Below, piece after piece: positions 1-7,588 of a stretch of DNA of 64,000 nucleotides. How positions within the stretch are numbered: position 1 is the stretch's first letter; the number at the start of each line of letters is the position of its first letter. The notes beneath the pieces are model-generated. The model had not been told where the DNA came from and did not search any database. It saw nothing but the letters and a program-made list of their open reading frames with translations. The position numbers and the translations under genes are program-made. The stretch comes from Bacteroidales bacterium (GTDB lineage: Bacteria; Bacteroidota; Bacteroidia; Bacteroidales; VadinHA17), in the NCBI GenBank assembly GCA_016709865.1, contig JADJLX010000001.1, positions 310,001 through 374,000 on the forward strand, read 5' to 3'.

Positions 1-96
1 CGTAAATTACACCCCGGAAGAACAATTGACTTAAGCCGTCAGCTGATTATAAAAGGAGCTGTTGTGTTTGGCGGAGGCGAAGTAAAAAGTTACTAA
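1..96 (+). CDS. C-terminal fragment of a LiaF-like (DUF5668-type) membrane protein
   Basis: The open frame runs from the window edge to a TAA at 94-96, so only the last 31 residues are seen. They end in a glycine-rich strand (VVFGGGEVKSY) resembling the C-terminal beta-helix of LiaF-like cell-wall-response proteins, in which an IKG-VFGG-E-K pattern is common. The stop is 9 bp before a LytS-type kinase, and LiaF-like genes are often found beside such kinases in Bacteroidota. Identification rests on a short tail and gene context, so it is tentative. Confidence 0.5.
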   Translation, partial: RKLHPGRTIDLSRQLIIKGAVVFGGGEVKSY

Positions 97-105
97 AATA
101 CTGTA

Positions 106-1161
106 ATGAAACATCCTGTATTTCAGAACAGAGTACGTTTGATAGTATGGTGGCTGATCTGGCTCTTCCTTGCGGCGGGCCAGTCGCTGCTTTTCTATTT
201 CGCCTTCGGAAGTTTCAGCAATATTGGAGTAATTGACAGCCTTTTGTCACTATTGATCTATTCCGGACTGGCACTTTCATTATGGTATCCTTTCAGTTTC
301 TTTAATTCATCAAAACCGTCAGTTCCTGTTCTTGTCGGGAACCTGGTTGCAAGCGGTGCAGTTTCAGTTATTATTTGGGTCCTGGTCACAAAGCTTATTA
401 TGCAATCCATTTTACCTGAGGGAAACAACTACCAGGCCTATTATGACGCCACTTTCTCATACAGGGTTGGAACCGGAGTATTCATTTACGGACTGATAAT
501 TCTTACTTATTATCTCTTTATTAGTCTTACAAATCTCTCAGAAAAAAATGCAAAAGAGGCCCGTCTTGAAAGCCTGGTAAAAGAGACCGAACTTAAAATG
601 CTGAGGTCGCAGATAAATCCCCATTTTCTGTTCAACAGCCTGAACTCAATCAGTTCACTCACTGTAACCGACCCTGAAAAGGCGAGGACTATGGTTGTTA
701 AACTTTCTGATTTTATGAGATATGCGCTTTCCAGAAAAGATGAACAGCCTGTCTCGCTTCAGAGTGAACTGGATAATCTTCGCTTATATCTCGAAATAGA
801 AAAGGTAAGGTTTGGAGATAAGCTGACAACGGAGGAAAACATAGAAACCAACTGTCTTGATTTCAAACTACCGGTCATGCTTCTGCAACCACTCTACGAA
901 AATGCTGTCAAGCATGGCGTTTATGAAAGTACTGAAACAGTCAGGATTATTACAGAAGCCAGAATGATCGACGGATTTATTGAAATAATAATTAAAAACA
1001 ATTACGACACAGTACCTTCTTTAAGGAAGGGAACCGGTACAGGATTATTAAATGTGACCAGAAGGCTTGAATTGTTTTACGGGAATAAAGCATCAATAAA
1101 AACAACAAAAGAGAACAACATATATACTGTAACACTCTATATACCAGCTGGTGTTTCATAA
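106..1161 (+). CDS. LytS/YehU-family sensor histidine kinase
   Basis: A 351-residue membrane sensor kinase of the His_kinase (PF06580) type. Four hydrophobic segments fill roughly residues 10-145. A short coiled stretch (about 145-165) leads into the phospho-acceptor motif QINPHFLFNSLNS, with His173 as the predicted site. An ATPase region follows, with an N-box-like PLYENAVKHG and a glycine motif GTGTGLLNVTRRL near the C terminus. It should autophosphorylate and pass phosphate to a LytTR regulator; the obvious partner is the gene at 1408-2160. The start lies 9 bp after the LiaF-like stop, so the two are probably cotranscribed. The signal sensed cannot be read from the sequence. Confidence 0.93.
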   Translation: MKHPVFQNRVRLIVWWLIWLFLAAGQSLLFYFAFGSFSNIGVIDSLLSLLIYSGLALSLWYPFSFFNSSKPSVPVLVGNLVASGAVSVIIWVLVTKLIMQSILPEGNNYQAYYDATFSYRVGTGVFIYGLIILTYYLFISLTNLSEKNAKEARLESLVKETELKMLRSQINPHFLFNSLNSISSLTVTDPEKARTMVVKLSDFMRYALSRKDEQPVSLQSELDNLRLYLEIEKVRFGDKLTTEENIETNCLDFKLPVMLLQPLYENAVKHGVYESTETVRIITEARMIDGFIEIIIKNNYDTVPSLRKGTGTGLLNVTRRLELFYGNKASIKTTKENNIYTVTLYIPAGVS

Positions 1162-1180
1162 ATTTCAGGGTTCTTTTTTT

Positions 1181-1282
1181 ACCGCTGAGCATCGCTGAGA
1201 AAAAGCAGAGAGCCGCTGAGATGAATTTGTAAAGAACGCACCTCTGCGGCTCTCAATTATATTCTCTGTGGCCCTCTGCGGT
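1181..1282. repeat. Intergenic inverted repeat, CTGCGGT family
   Basis: This imperfect hyphenated palindrome fills the gap between kinase and regulator. The left arm begins ACCGCTGAGCATCGCTGAG and the right arm ends GGCCCTCTGCGGT, its approximate reverse complement, with internal GAGAGCCGC/GCGGCTCTC pairing. It is related in style to the elements at 2169-2269 and 42141-42250. A GAATTTTCAAACAACATCCGG-like stretch follows at 1303-1323 and resembles the core of another repeat family described at 56366. Confidence 0.75.
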
Positions 1283-1407
1283 AAACAAACCTCAAAACAT
1301 CAGAATTTTCAAACAACATCCGGTTTACTGATCTTTCGAACTCAATTATTTCATAAATTTAGGGTGCAGAAAATATAGGTTTTTCAAATACAAGGAATCT
1401 GGAAAAA

Positions 1408-2160
1408 ATGGAAAAGATAAAGATCATCATAATAGACGACGAAACACCGGCAAGAGAGTTAGTCAAGCACTATTTAAAGGAAGTTGACGACATTGAAGTT
1501 ATTGCCGAATGTGCAGATGGTTTTTCCGGACTTAAATCTATCTCAACGCTGAAACCCGACCTGGTATTCCTGGATATCCAGATGCCAAGACTTACCGGTA
1601 TTGAGTTGGTTGAAGTCCTTACAGAGAAACCTGAAATTATTTTTGCTACTGCTTATGATCAATTTGCCTTAAGGGCTTTTGAACTTAATGCAGTTGACTA
1701 TATTATGAAACCTTATGAAAAAAGAAGGTTCCTTGAAGCTGTAAAAAAAGCAATTGATAAGATAAGATCCGGGGCAGGAAATAATGTCCCGGCAAATCAA
1801 CTCCTTGCACAAAAGCCTGAACTACCTGCCCCGGTAAACAGGATAGTCGTGAGAAAAGCCAATTCTATAAATATCATCCCTGTTGATCAGGTAAGATATG
1901 TTGAGGCACAGGATGATTATGTTATGATATATCATGCTACAGGAAAGGCTCTGAAGCAACAGACAATGAAATACTACGAGGAAAACCTCCCGAAATCGGA
2001 TTTTGTCAGAATTCACCGCACTTACATTGTTAATGTTGCAGAGATAAAACAAATCGAACCCTACGGGAAAGATAACCATGTGGCAGTCCTGAACTCAGGA
2101 GATAAATTGCCGGTTAGCCGGTCGGGGTATAAGCAGCTAAGAGAAGATTTGGGATTCTGA
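1408..2160 (+). CDS. LytTR-family response regulator
   Basis: A 250-residue regulator with an N-terminal receiver (about 1-120) and a C-terminal LytTR DNA-binding domain (about 143-248). The receiver has the acidic pair D10/D11, predicted phospho-site Asp56 in FLDIQMP, and the conserved Lys in YIMKPYEK. The LytTR domain shows YVEAQDDYVMIY and FVRIHRTYIVN, typical of AgrA/LytR-type beta-rich domains. It is presumably phosphorylated by the kinase at 106-1161, although a 246 bp repeat-filled gap separates them and it may have its own promoter. Targets are unknown. Confidence 0.95.
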   Translation: MEKIKIIIIDDETPARELVKHYLKEVDDIEVIAECADGFSGLKSISTLKPDLVFLDIQMPRLTGIELVEVLTEKPEIIFATAYDQFALRAFELNAVDYIMKPYEKRRFLEAVKKAIDKIRSGAGNNVPANQLLAQKPELPAPVNRIVVRKANSINIIPVDQVRYVEAQDDYVMIYHATGKALKQQTMKYYEENLPKSDFVRIHRTYIVNVAEIKQIEPYGKDNHVAVLNSGDKLPVSRSGYKQLREDLGF

Positions 2161-2168
2161 AATCCATT

Positions 2169-2269
2169 AACCGCAAAGAACACAAAGACATTACGCAAAG
2201 GGCACAAAGAGCTTAATAACAACGCTTTTACTTTGTGTACTTCGTGATTACTTTGTGTCCTTTGTGGTT
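2169..2269. repeat. Intergenic inverted repeat, CTTTGTG family
   Basis: The left arm AACCGCAAAGAACACAAAG (2169-2187) and right arm CTTTGTGTCCTTTGTGGTT (2251-2269) are reverse complements at 17 of 19 positions. The interior carries further imperfect ACAAAG/CTTTGTG pairs. It lies between two convergent genes, where it could fold into a long hairpin and end transcription, but it lacks a T-run typical of an intrinsic terminator. Confidence 0.8.
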
Positions 2270-2276
2270 AAAAAAT

Positions 2277-2573
2277 CTATCTTTTAAGACGGTTTGATTT
2301 TTTCCAGTTACTTAATGGTTTATACCTGCGAAAATGAATGAGAGGGACCGGGTCATAGCCGTGAGTGCCCCCAGGCCTGCATCTTAAAATCCTGCCTGTT
2401 CCCATAATCAATCCAAGAAGAGGTCCGTGTAACTTAAGTGCATCAAGCATATATTGAGAGCAGGAAGGCTCATGCCTGCAGCCGGGTCTGATAAATGGAG
2501 ATATTGAGTACCTGTAAAAATGAACAGGAAGGGCTAAAAGAAAAGATAAGACAGAATTAATCCTTTTTATCAT
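2277..2573 (-). CDS. yidD: YidD family membrane-protein insertion efficiency factor
   Basis: A 98-residue protein matching YidD (PF01809): a short N-terminal amphipathic/hydrophobic stretch, then the family core with FYRYSISP, CRHEPSCSQY and the conserved R-PGG-GYDPVP ending near residue 78. YidD assists Sec/YidC insertion of inner-membrane proteins. In many bacteria it follows rnpA, but here rnpA is 46 kb away (48094), so the usual pairing is broken. The last 20 residues are basic and poorly conserved. The gene diverges from the zinc peptidase at 2770. Confidence 0.95.
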   Translation of the reverse strand: MIKRINSVLSFLLALPVHFYRYSISPFIRPGCRHEPSCSQYMLDALKLHGPLLGLIMGTGRILRCRPGGTHGYDPVPLIHFRRYKPLSNWKKSNRLKR

Positions 2574-2640
2574 TCAGCAAAGATAATAACTGTTTGACTA
2601 GTTACAATGACAGTGAAGCCGGGGCTGAACCGGTTTTGCC

Positions 2641-2672
2641 ATTGTGCCTTTGCGCCAATGTGCCTTTACGCC
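2641..2672 (+). repeat. Two tandem copies of a 16 bp unit
   Basis: ATTGTGCCTTTGCGCC is followed directly by AATGTGCCTTTACGCC (14 of 16 identical). It resembles one arm of the CTTTGTG repeats without a clear inverted partner and may be a decayed copy. It lies 10 bp upstream of the palindrome at 2682. Confidence 0.5.
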
Positions 2673-2681
2673 ATTTATTTA

Positions 2682-2694
2682 TGACAAAATGTCA
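2682..2694 (+). promoter_or_regulatory. Palindrome upstream of the sigma-54 promoter
   Basis: TGACAAAATGTCA is a perfect 5+3+5 inverted repeat (TGACA/TGTCA) ending 22 bp before the -24 element at 2717. It could be a binding site for a regulator of the zinc peptidase gene. Bacterial enhancer-binding proteins usually bind farther upstream, so the role is inferred from position and symmetry only. Confidence 0.4.
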
Positions 2695-2716
2695 ATACCT
2701 GCTAAAAGTTAAAGGT

Positions 2717-2733
2717 TTGGCAGTACTTTTGCA
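2717..2733 (+). promoter_or_regulatory. Sigma-54 (-24/-12) promoter
   Basis: TTGGCAGTACTTTTGCA matches the RpoN consensus TGGCAC-N5-TTGCA, with the invariant GG (2719-2720) and GC (2731-2732) exactly 10 bp apart. Transcription should start near 2743, upstream of the Shine-Dalgarno-like AAAGGAGG (2754-2761) and the ATG at 2770. This placement also excludes the upstream GTG at 2734 as the start codon. Confidence 0.65.
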
Positions 2734-2769
2734 GTGGTATTTCAAAATAAATTAAAGGAGGAAATGACT

Positions 2770-3447
2770 ATGAATATATGGATAATTTTTATTGCTTTTA
2801 TGATACTCAGCTGGGTAGTAAGCTGGGTTTTAAAATCGAAGTTTAAGAAGTATTCCAAAATACTTGTGGATAATGGCATGTCGGGACGAGATGTTGCTGA
2901 GAGGATGCTCCGGGATCACGGAATTACCGATGTAAGAATTGAAAGTGTACAGGGACATCTGTCTGACCACTATAATCCTGTAAACAAAACCATAAATCTC
3001 AGTCCTGAAGTATATAACGGACGTTCAATTTCAGCAGTTGCAGTTGCAGCTCATGAATGCGGTCATGCAGTTCAGCATGCCACTGCCTATTCGTGGCTCA
3101 CGATGAGGTCAAAACTGGTTCCTGCAGTTAGCTTTTCTTCAAAGTGGGTTCAGTGGATTCTTCTTGCAGGCATACTGCTGATACAAACTTTCCCTGCTCT
3201 GCTGCTTGCCGGTATTGCACTTTTCGCACTGACCACACTATTCAGCTTTATAACATTACCAGTTGAAATAAATGCAAGTCAGAGGGCACTGGCATGGTTA
3301 ACAAATGCAGGTGTCACTTCGTATCAGAATCATGATAAAGCACAGGATGCACTTAAGTGGGCCGCTTATACTTACGTAGTTGCCGCACTTGGTTCGCTGG
3401 CCACACTGATGTATTATATTATGATCTTTCTGGGATCGAGGGATTAA
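2770..3447 (+). CDS. Membrane zinc metallopeptidase, YugP type
   Basis: A 225-residue protein of the Zn_peptidase_2 (YugP, PF04298) family. It has an N-terminal membrane segment (about 3-20), the zinc motif HECGHAVQH in the first third, two central hydrophobic helices around LLAGILLIQTF and a C-terminal membrane segment. ATG 2770 was preferred because AAAGGAGG ends 8 bp before it; ATG 2764 would leave only 2 bp, and GTG 2734 precedes the predicted transcript start. Family members are neutral zinc membrane proteases of poorly known substrate. Control by sigma-54 suggests it is induced by a particular signal. Confidence 0.9.
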   Translation: MNIWIIFIAFMILSWVVSWVLKSKFKKYSKILVDNGMSGRDVAERMLRDHGITDVRIESVQGHLSDHYNPVNKTINLSPEVYNGRSISAVAVAAHECGHAVQHATAYSWLTMRSKLVPAVSFSSKWVQWILLAGILLIQTFPALLLAGIALFALTTLFSFITLPVEINASQRALAWLTNAGVTSYQNHDKAQDALKWAAYTYVVAALGSLATLMYYIMIFLGSRD

Positions 3448-3468
3448 TCATCAAACCACCATATTTTC

Positions 3469-3502
3469 AGCCGCAAAGTTCGCAAGAGTTTTGCGGCTTT
3501 TT
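3469..3502 (+). terminator. Rho-independent terminator after the zinc peptidase
   Basis: AGCCGCAAA (3469-3477) pairs with TTTGCGGCT (3490-3498) around a 12-base loop, followed by a T-run. It lies 22 bp after the stop codon and touches the stop of the convergent gene at 3501. Confidence 0.85.
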
Positions 3503-4238
3503 ATCTCCCTTCTACTTCAAGCCATTTGGTACGTTTGTGTATTGTCCGTACTGTTATCCAGATAACAAAAGCAGCAGCAAAAAGCCAGATCCACATTTCA
3601 GTAAGGTAGATCCTTGATGCAAGAAAATAATTTCTGAAAAGATCCAGGAGAATGAATATAACGAAGATGTTAACAAAACTGTTATATTCCCTTTTTAAAA
3701 CATTCCGGAATGAAAAAGGTAGTTTTGGTGCAATATAATTGAAAGTTAAGGGAATAAAGGAACTTACCGTTTCTGACCATTTGTCATATACTTCCCCGAA
3801 CTTTCTTCTTAAATACTGTTCTTCCGCAAACATTATACGCTCATAATAAAGCCAGTAGAACAATCCGAATACCACAACAAACCAGCCGGAACGCAGAAAA
3901 AGAACAGGTCCCAGCCACATGAAGAAGTTACCCAGATACAAAGGATGACGGAGAAGTGAATAGATCCCTGTCACATTTAGCTCATCAGCGATCTGGCCGT
4001 TAACAGTATTTCTGCCTGATGTGTTTTTAGGGGTAAACCCTACTGTAAGAATTCTAATTATTTGTCCGAAGAGACTAATGCCAAGAAAGAGTAATTCATC
4101 TCTCAGGTCAAACAGGATTGCCTGGCGATTACCAAGATACATCATTACAATTCCTGCGGTGATCATAAAAACGGGCAGCCAGCTTCTTCTTTTGAACAAC
4201 CAGTTTCCGCTATTTTCAAATTCATGTACCAGGGCCAT
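3501..4238 (-). CDS. Isoprenylcysteine carboxyl methyltransferase-like membrane protein
   Basis: A 245-residue integral membrane protein with about five hydrophobic segments. The conserved core LLRHPLYLGNFFMWLGPVLF and the following EEQYLRRKFGEVYDKW match the SAM-binding region of ICMT/PEMT-type methyltransferases (RHP-Y-GN, then EE--L---FG--Y--Y). Bacterial members methylate lipids or other small hydrophobic acceptors; the substrate here is unknown. It is 39 bp downstream of nothing on its own strand except the operon ending at 4278, so it could be read through from it. Confidence 0.8.
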   Translation of the reverse strand: MALVHEFENSGNWLFKRRSWLPVFMITAGIVMMYLGNRQAILFDLRDELLFLGISLFGQIIRILTVGFTPKNTSGRNTVNGQIADELNVTGIYSLLRHPLYLGNFFMWLGPVLFLRSGWFVVVFGLFYWLYYERIMFAEEQYLRRKFGEVYDKWSETVSSFIPLTFNYIAPKLPFSFRNVLKREYNSFVNIFVIFILLDLFRNYFLASRIYLTEMWIWLFAAAFVIWITVRTIHKRTKWLEVEGR

Positions 4239-4277
4239 CTTAAAGTTTATTAGTTGTGTGGCAAAAGTATGAAAATT

Positions 4278-5429
4278 CTAGAAACTGTACTTTATCCTGA
4301 GAAATCCTAAATTAATTCTTGTTTTTGTGCCATCCATAATGCTTGTGAAGTGCTGCCAGATCAGTGAGAAATCAACGTTTTCTGCAAGTGACAAATCAAG
4401 TGAGGGGCCTGCAAAATATCCCTTCAGATCGGGAAACCACATTGCAGAAATACTTGTATTAAGCAACGGGGTAGCTGCCCAGGTAAACTGTCCGAATGCT
4501 GAAAACCTGGAGAAAGCAAGATCTTTTGATGACAGGTTTCCTGTATAGAAACTATTGAAGTCGGTGAGAGAAAGCGGATTATTACAATACATAATCTGTG
4601 CCTGAGCCATCGAATTGTTTTTGAATATTTTATCCACCCCGGCGGTGAGAAGCAGAGTACCCTCTGTTACGGGAAAATCCTCAACCGGTTCAAACCACGA
4701 TCCCTCGCCCCTGAATGAAACGCTGCCGATGGAACCAGACCATCCGGCTCCTAATACAATATCTTCGCTATTAACCCAGCCTGCGAGGAACTGAATATCA
4801 TAACCCCACTTGTTAAAACGATACAGACCAGCAGCTGTTATCGCGTTATCGTAGTTAACTTTAACAGCAAGCTCAACAGCTGAAGAGTATGTAGGAAAAT
4901 ACTGAAATCTGACTGCATCGCTGCCAGGTCGTTCGGCATAATCAAAATCGAAAAATGAATATGCATTGAAAACATCATTAGGGTTCCAAACCAGTGTCTG
5001 CCCCCAGTTTATCCTCTGGCGCCCTATGCGCAGCTGGGCCTTACCGGCATTAATATCAAACCAGAGGCGGTCAACTGTAGTATTAAGAAGAAAAGAGTTT
5101 TCATTTATCACATTCCACGACATGTCTGTAAAACCCTGATCCATACCGATCATTTCAGAGTATGAACTATTTGTTCTGACCATATCGCCGGTGAAGAGCC
5201 GGTTCCGGAATTCAGCGGCAAACGTCAAATGACTGTTGATATATCCTTTGAAATTGAGTCTGTTATGAATGAGATTATCGTAAACAACCGGTCCGGAGAG
5301 AGAATCAAACATTGCGCTTTGCATTGTTGTTACATAACCGTTTAACACAATTACCTGTTGTTTCTCCTGAGAAAAAAGAGGCATTACCGATATTAAGATT
5401 ATTCCTGTTATTACTAATACTGATCTCAT
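4278..5429 (-). CDS. Outer-membrane beta-barrel, last gene of the TetR/ABC operon
   Basis: A 383-residue secreted protein with a signal peptide (MRSVLVITGIILISVMPLFSQ) and alternating aromatic/polar beta strands ending in an aromatic (KYSF), as in outer-membrane barrels. Motifs such as GRQRINWGQTLVWNPNDVF are reminiscent of DUF1302-like porins, which occur with LolA-like proteins and FtsX-type exporters in other bacteria. It starts 14 bp after the ATPase stop, so it belongs to that operon and is a plausible outer-membrane partner. Exact family not certain. Confidence 0.75.
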   Translation of the reverse strand: MRSVLVITGIILISVMPLFSQEKQQVIVLNGYVTTMQSAMFDSLSGPVVYDNLIHNRLNFKGYINSHLTFAAEFRNRLFTGDMVRTNSSYSEMIGMDQGFTDMSWNVINENSFLLNTTVDRLWFDINAGKAQLRIGRQRINWGQTLVWNPNDVFNAYSFFDFDYAERPGSDAVRFQYFPTYSSAVELAVKVNYDNAITAAGLYRFNKWGYDIQFLAGWVNSEDIVLGAGWSGSIGSVSFRGEGSWFEPVEDFPVTEGTLLLTAGVDKIFKNNSMAQAQIMYCNNPLSLTDFNSFYTGNLSSKDLAFSRFSAFGQFTWAATPLLNTSISAMWFPDLKGYFAGPSLDLSLAENVDFSLIWQHFTSIMDGTKTRINLGFLRIKYSF

Positions 5430-5443
5430 CCCCTTATTTAAAA

Positions 5444-6130
5444 CTATTCCCTCACATCATCTGAAACTACTTTACCATCTTCAAGTGTAATAACCCTGTG
5501 AGCCATTTTAACTACCCTGGCATCGTGAGTTGAAAATATGAAAGTAATTTTCTCCTCATGATTCAGTTTTTCCATAATTTCAAGTAATGTCGCTGCTGAT
5601 TTTGAATCCAGGTTGGCAGTTGGTTCGTCTGCAAGAACAAATTTTGGTCGGGAAGCCAGTGCCCGTGCAACAGCTACCCTTTGTTGCTGACCGCCTGACA
5701 TCTGCGCTGGCCTGCTATCAATCTTGTCATTCAGTCCGATAGCTGCCAGTAGTTCCATCGTTCTTAGATCTCTCTCTGCCTTTGGCCATTTCTGAAGACT
5801 CATAATGAATTCCACATTCTCTTTTGCAGACAGTACCGGGATAAGGTTATAAGACTGAAATACAAAACCAATGTTATTTAATCTGAAATCGATCAGTTCT
5901 GAAGACTTAAGTGTGCTCAGATTGGTTCCGTCGATAAGAATTTCGCCTGAGGTTGGAATATCCAGACCCCCGATAAGATTAAGCAACGTTGTCTTACCTG
6001 AACCTGAGGGACCTACGATCGCCGCAAATTCAGCTTCTGAGAAACTCAATGTAACTCCGTCTACAGCCCTGACAGCAATTTTGGTCTCATCATATATTTT
6101 ATGAACATTCTTTATATCAATTACTTTCAT
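5444..6130 (-). CDS. ABC transporter ATPase, LolD/MacB type
   Basis: A 228-residue ATPase with all motifs: Walker A GPSGSGKTT, Q-loop FQSYNLIP, signature MSGGQQQRVAVARAL, Walker B FVLADEPTANLDS and the switch His in STHD. The size and sequence match the LolD/MacB/FtsE branch that drives mechanotransmission through FtsX-fold permeases rather than substrate passage through the membrane domain. It starts 18 bp after the stop of the permease at 6149-7573, and the two permeases upstream should form its membrane dimer. Confidence 0.95.
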   Translation of the reverse strand: MKVIDIKNVHKIYDETKIAVRAVDGVTLSFSEAEFAAIVGPSGSGKTTLLNLIGGLDIPTSGEILIDGTNLSTLKSSELIDFRLNNIGFVFQSYNLIPVLSAKENVEFIMSLQKWPKAERDLRTMELLAAIGLNDKIDSRPAQMSGGQQQRVAVARALASRPKFVLADEPTANLDSKSAATLLEIMEKLNHEEKITFIFSTHDARVVKMAHRVITLEDGKVVSDDVRE

Positions 6131-6148
6131 AGCATTATTTATTACTTT

Positions 6149-7573
6149 TTATTCTGTTCTGAGTGCTTCAACCGGAATTAGTTTAAGAGCCTTTCTGGCA
6201 GGCCAGACTGATGATATTATTGCAGTAAAGACTACCATAACCGTTATTATTATGAAAAATGATGGTGAAATAACAGGATATACTCTTGCTGCAAATCCTA
6301 TCGCTTCAAAACCTTCACCCCATGATGAAAAATGTATCCCGGTTTTCCCAAGAGATCCTACTATTGCCCATCCTGAAATCATTCCGGCAACTGCGCCAAC
6401 CATTGTCAGAAATATTGTCTCAAGCATGATCATACTGAAGACGCGTCTCCGGTTCATACCTATAGCCATTAGCATACCGAGCTCCTTGGTTCTCTCCAGT
6501 ATTGTCATCATCATGGTGTTTATTATTCCAAAAGCAAGGGCGAACATAACGATCCCGATAAACAGGAAATAATACATTATCATATAATCGTTCATCATTG
6601 CTGCATCAGGGGCAAGTTCTTTCCATGTACTAACAGTATTCCCCGGAGAGATTCCTGCAAGTTTTTCCTTCACGGAATCAGCATTCTCTATATCATTCAG
6701 CAGCAAGGCAATCTCGTGAACAAGAGGCGTTGTTCCTCCATATAATACTGCCAGCTCTTTTGAATCAACAAAAACCGCAGCCTGATCAAAAGCTCCGTTT
6801 GTTGTTTTATAAATACCGCCAACCCTGAATGTTCCCTGAACCGGATTGCCGGTTTCATCCGACATCGTAATCTGGACTTTATTACGGATCCGGTAATCGA
6901 GTGATCTCTCTGTTATTTTAAGACCATATTTATCAAGCTGTTTCTTGGTAAATTCCATTTTCATAGCCTCGCGGAACTCTTTTGGAGATCTGTATCTTTT
7001 ATCCTTTAAACTGCCCAGAATTAAAAGTACATCATCGGGAAGATTCTCATTTCTCAGGTTGTCAATAACTTCCTGTGTTACTATATATTGCTTAAGCTTC
7101 AGTATCTCGGCAGTTTTGTCGCTGATTAGAATGTTTCCGGTATTTTGACTGTCGAGATATTCTCCTCCCTGAGGGACAATCTTTTTATAGATCTCCGACA
7201 ATTTCTTTTCCTTTTCCGGATTAATCCCATAAATAATTACACCTGCATTGGCCCACGGAGTATTCGCCATAGCAATAAGCCTGGTTCTGATTACCCCTGT
7301 TGATATTTCAGGGATCTTGTTTATTGCCTTAATCAACTCAGCTGTGTCGCTGACAGTAAGAAGAATCTCTTCATTCTTAAGATAATCAGAGTTATGTATC
7401 TGAATATGAGAAACTTCATTAAATATTGCATCATGCAGGCGTTGTTTGGTCCACCCCTCCATTATACCTACAACCATTACTCCGGATATTATCCCAAGGG
7501 TGGTGGCAATAATAACAACAAGGCTTCGGATCTTATTGCGCCAGACATTCTTCCATGAAATTGACCATATCAT
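6149..7573 (-). CDS. FtsX/MacB-type ABC permease, second of two
   Basis: A 474-residue permease with one N-terminal membrane helix (about 17-40), a long periplasmic region (about 40-330) and three C-terminal helices containing the FtsX pattern (MMMTILERTKELGMLMAIGM and SVWPARKALKLIPVEALRTE). This is the MacB_PCD plus FtsX layout of LolC/LolE-like proteins. It begins 15 bp after the stop of the paralogous permease at 7589-9010; the pair probably forms a heterodimer. The cargo is unknown: a lipid, lipoprotein or drug are all possible. Confidence 0.92.
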   Translation of the reverse strand: MIWSISWKNVWRNKIRSLVVIIATTLGIISGVMVVGIMEGWTKQRLHDAIFNEVSHIQIHNSDYLKNEEILLTVSDTAELIKAINKIPEISTGVIRTRLIAMANTPWANAGVIIYGINPEKEKKLSEIYKKIVPQGGEYLDSQNTGNILISDKTAEILKLKQYIVTQEVIDNLRNENLPDDVLLILGSLKDKRYRSPKEFREAMKMEFTKKQLDKYGLKITERSLDYRIRNKVQITMSDETGNPVQGTFRVGGIYKTTNGAFDQAAVFVDSKELAVLYGGTTPLVHEIALLLNDIENADSVKEKLAGISPGNTVSTWKELAPDAAMMNDYMIMYYFLFIGIVMFALAFGIINTMMMTILERTKELGMLMAIGMNRRRVFSMIMLETIFLTMVGAVAGMISGWAIVGSLGKTGIHFSSWGEGFEAIGFAARVYPVISPSFFIIITVMVVFTAIISSVWPARKALKLIPVEALRTE

Positions 7574-7588
7574 AATTTCCCTGTTTAA

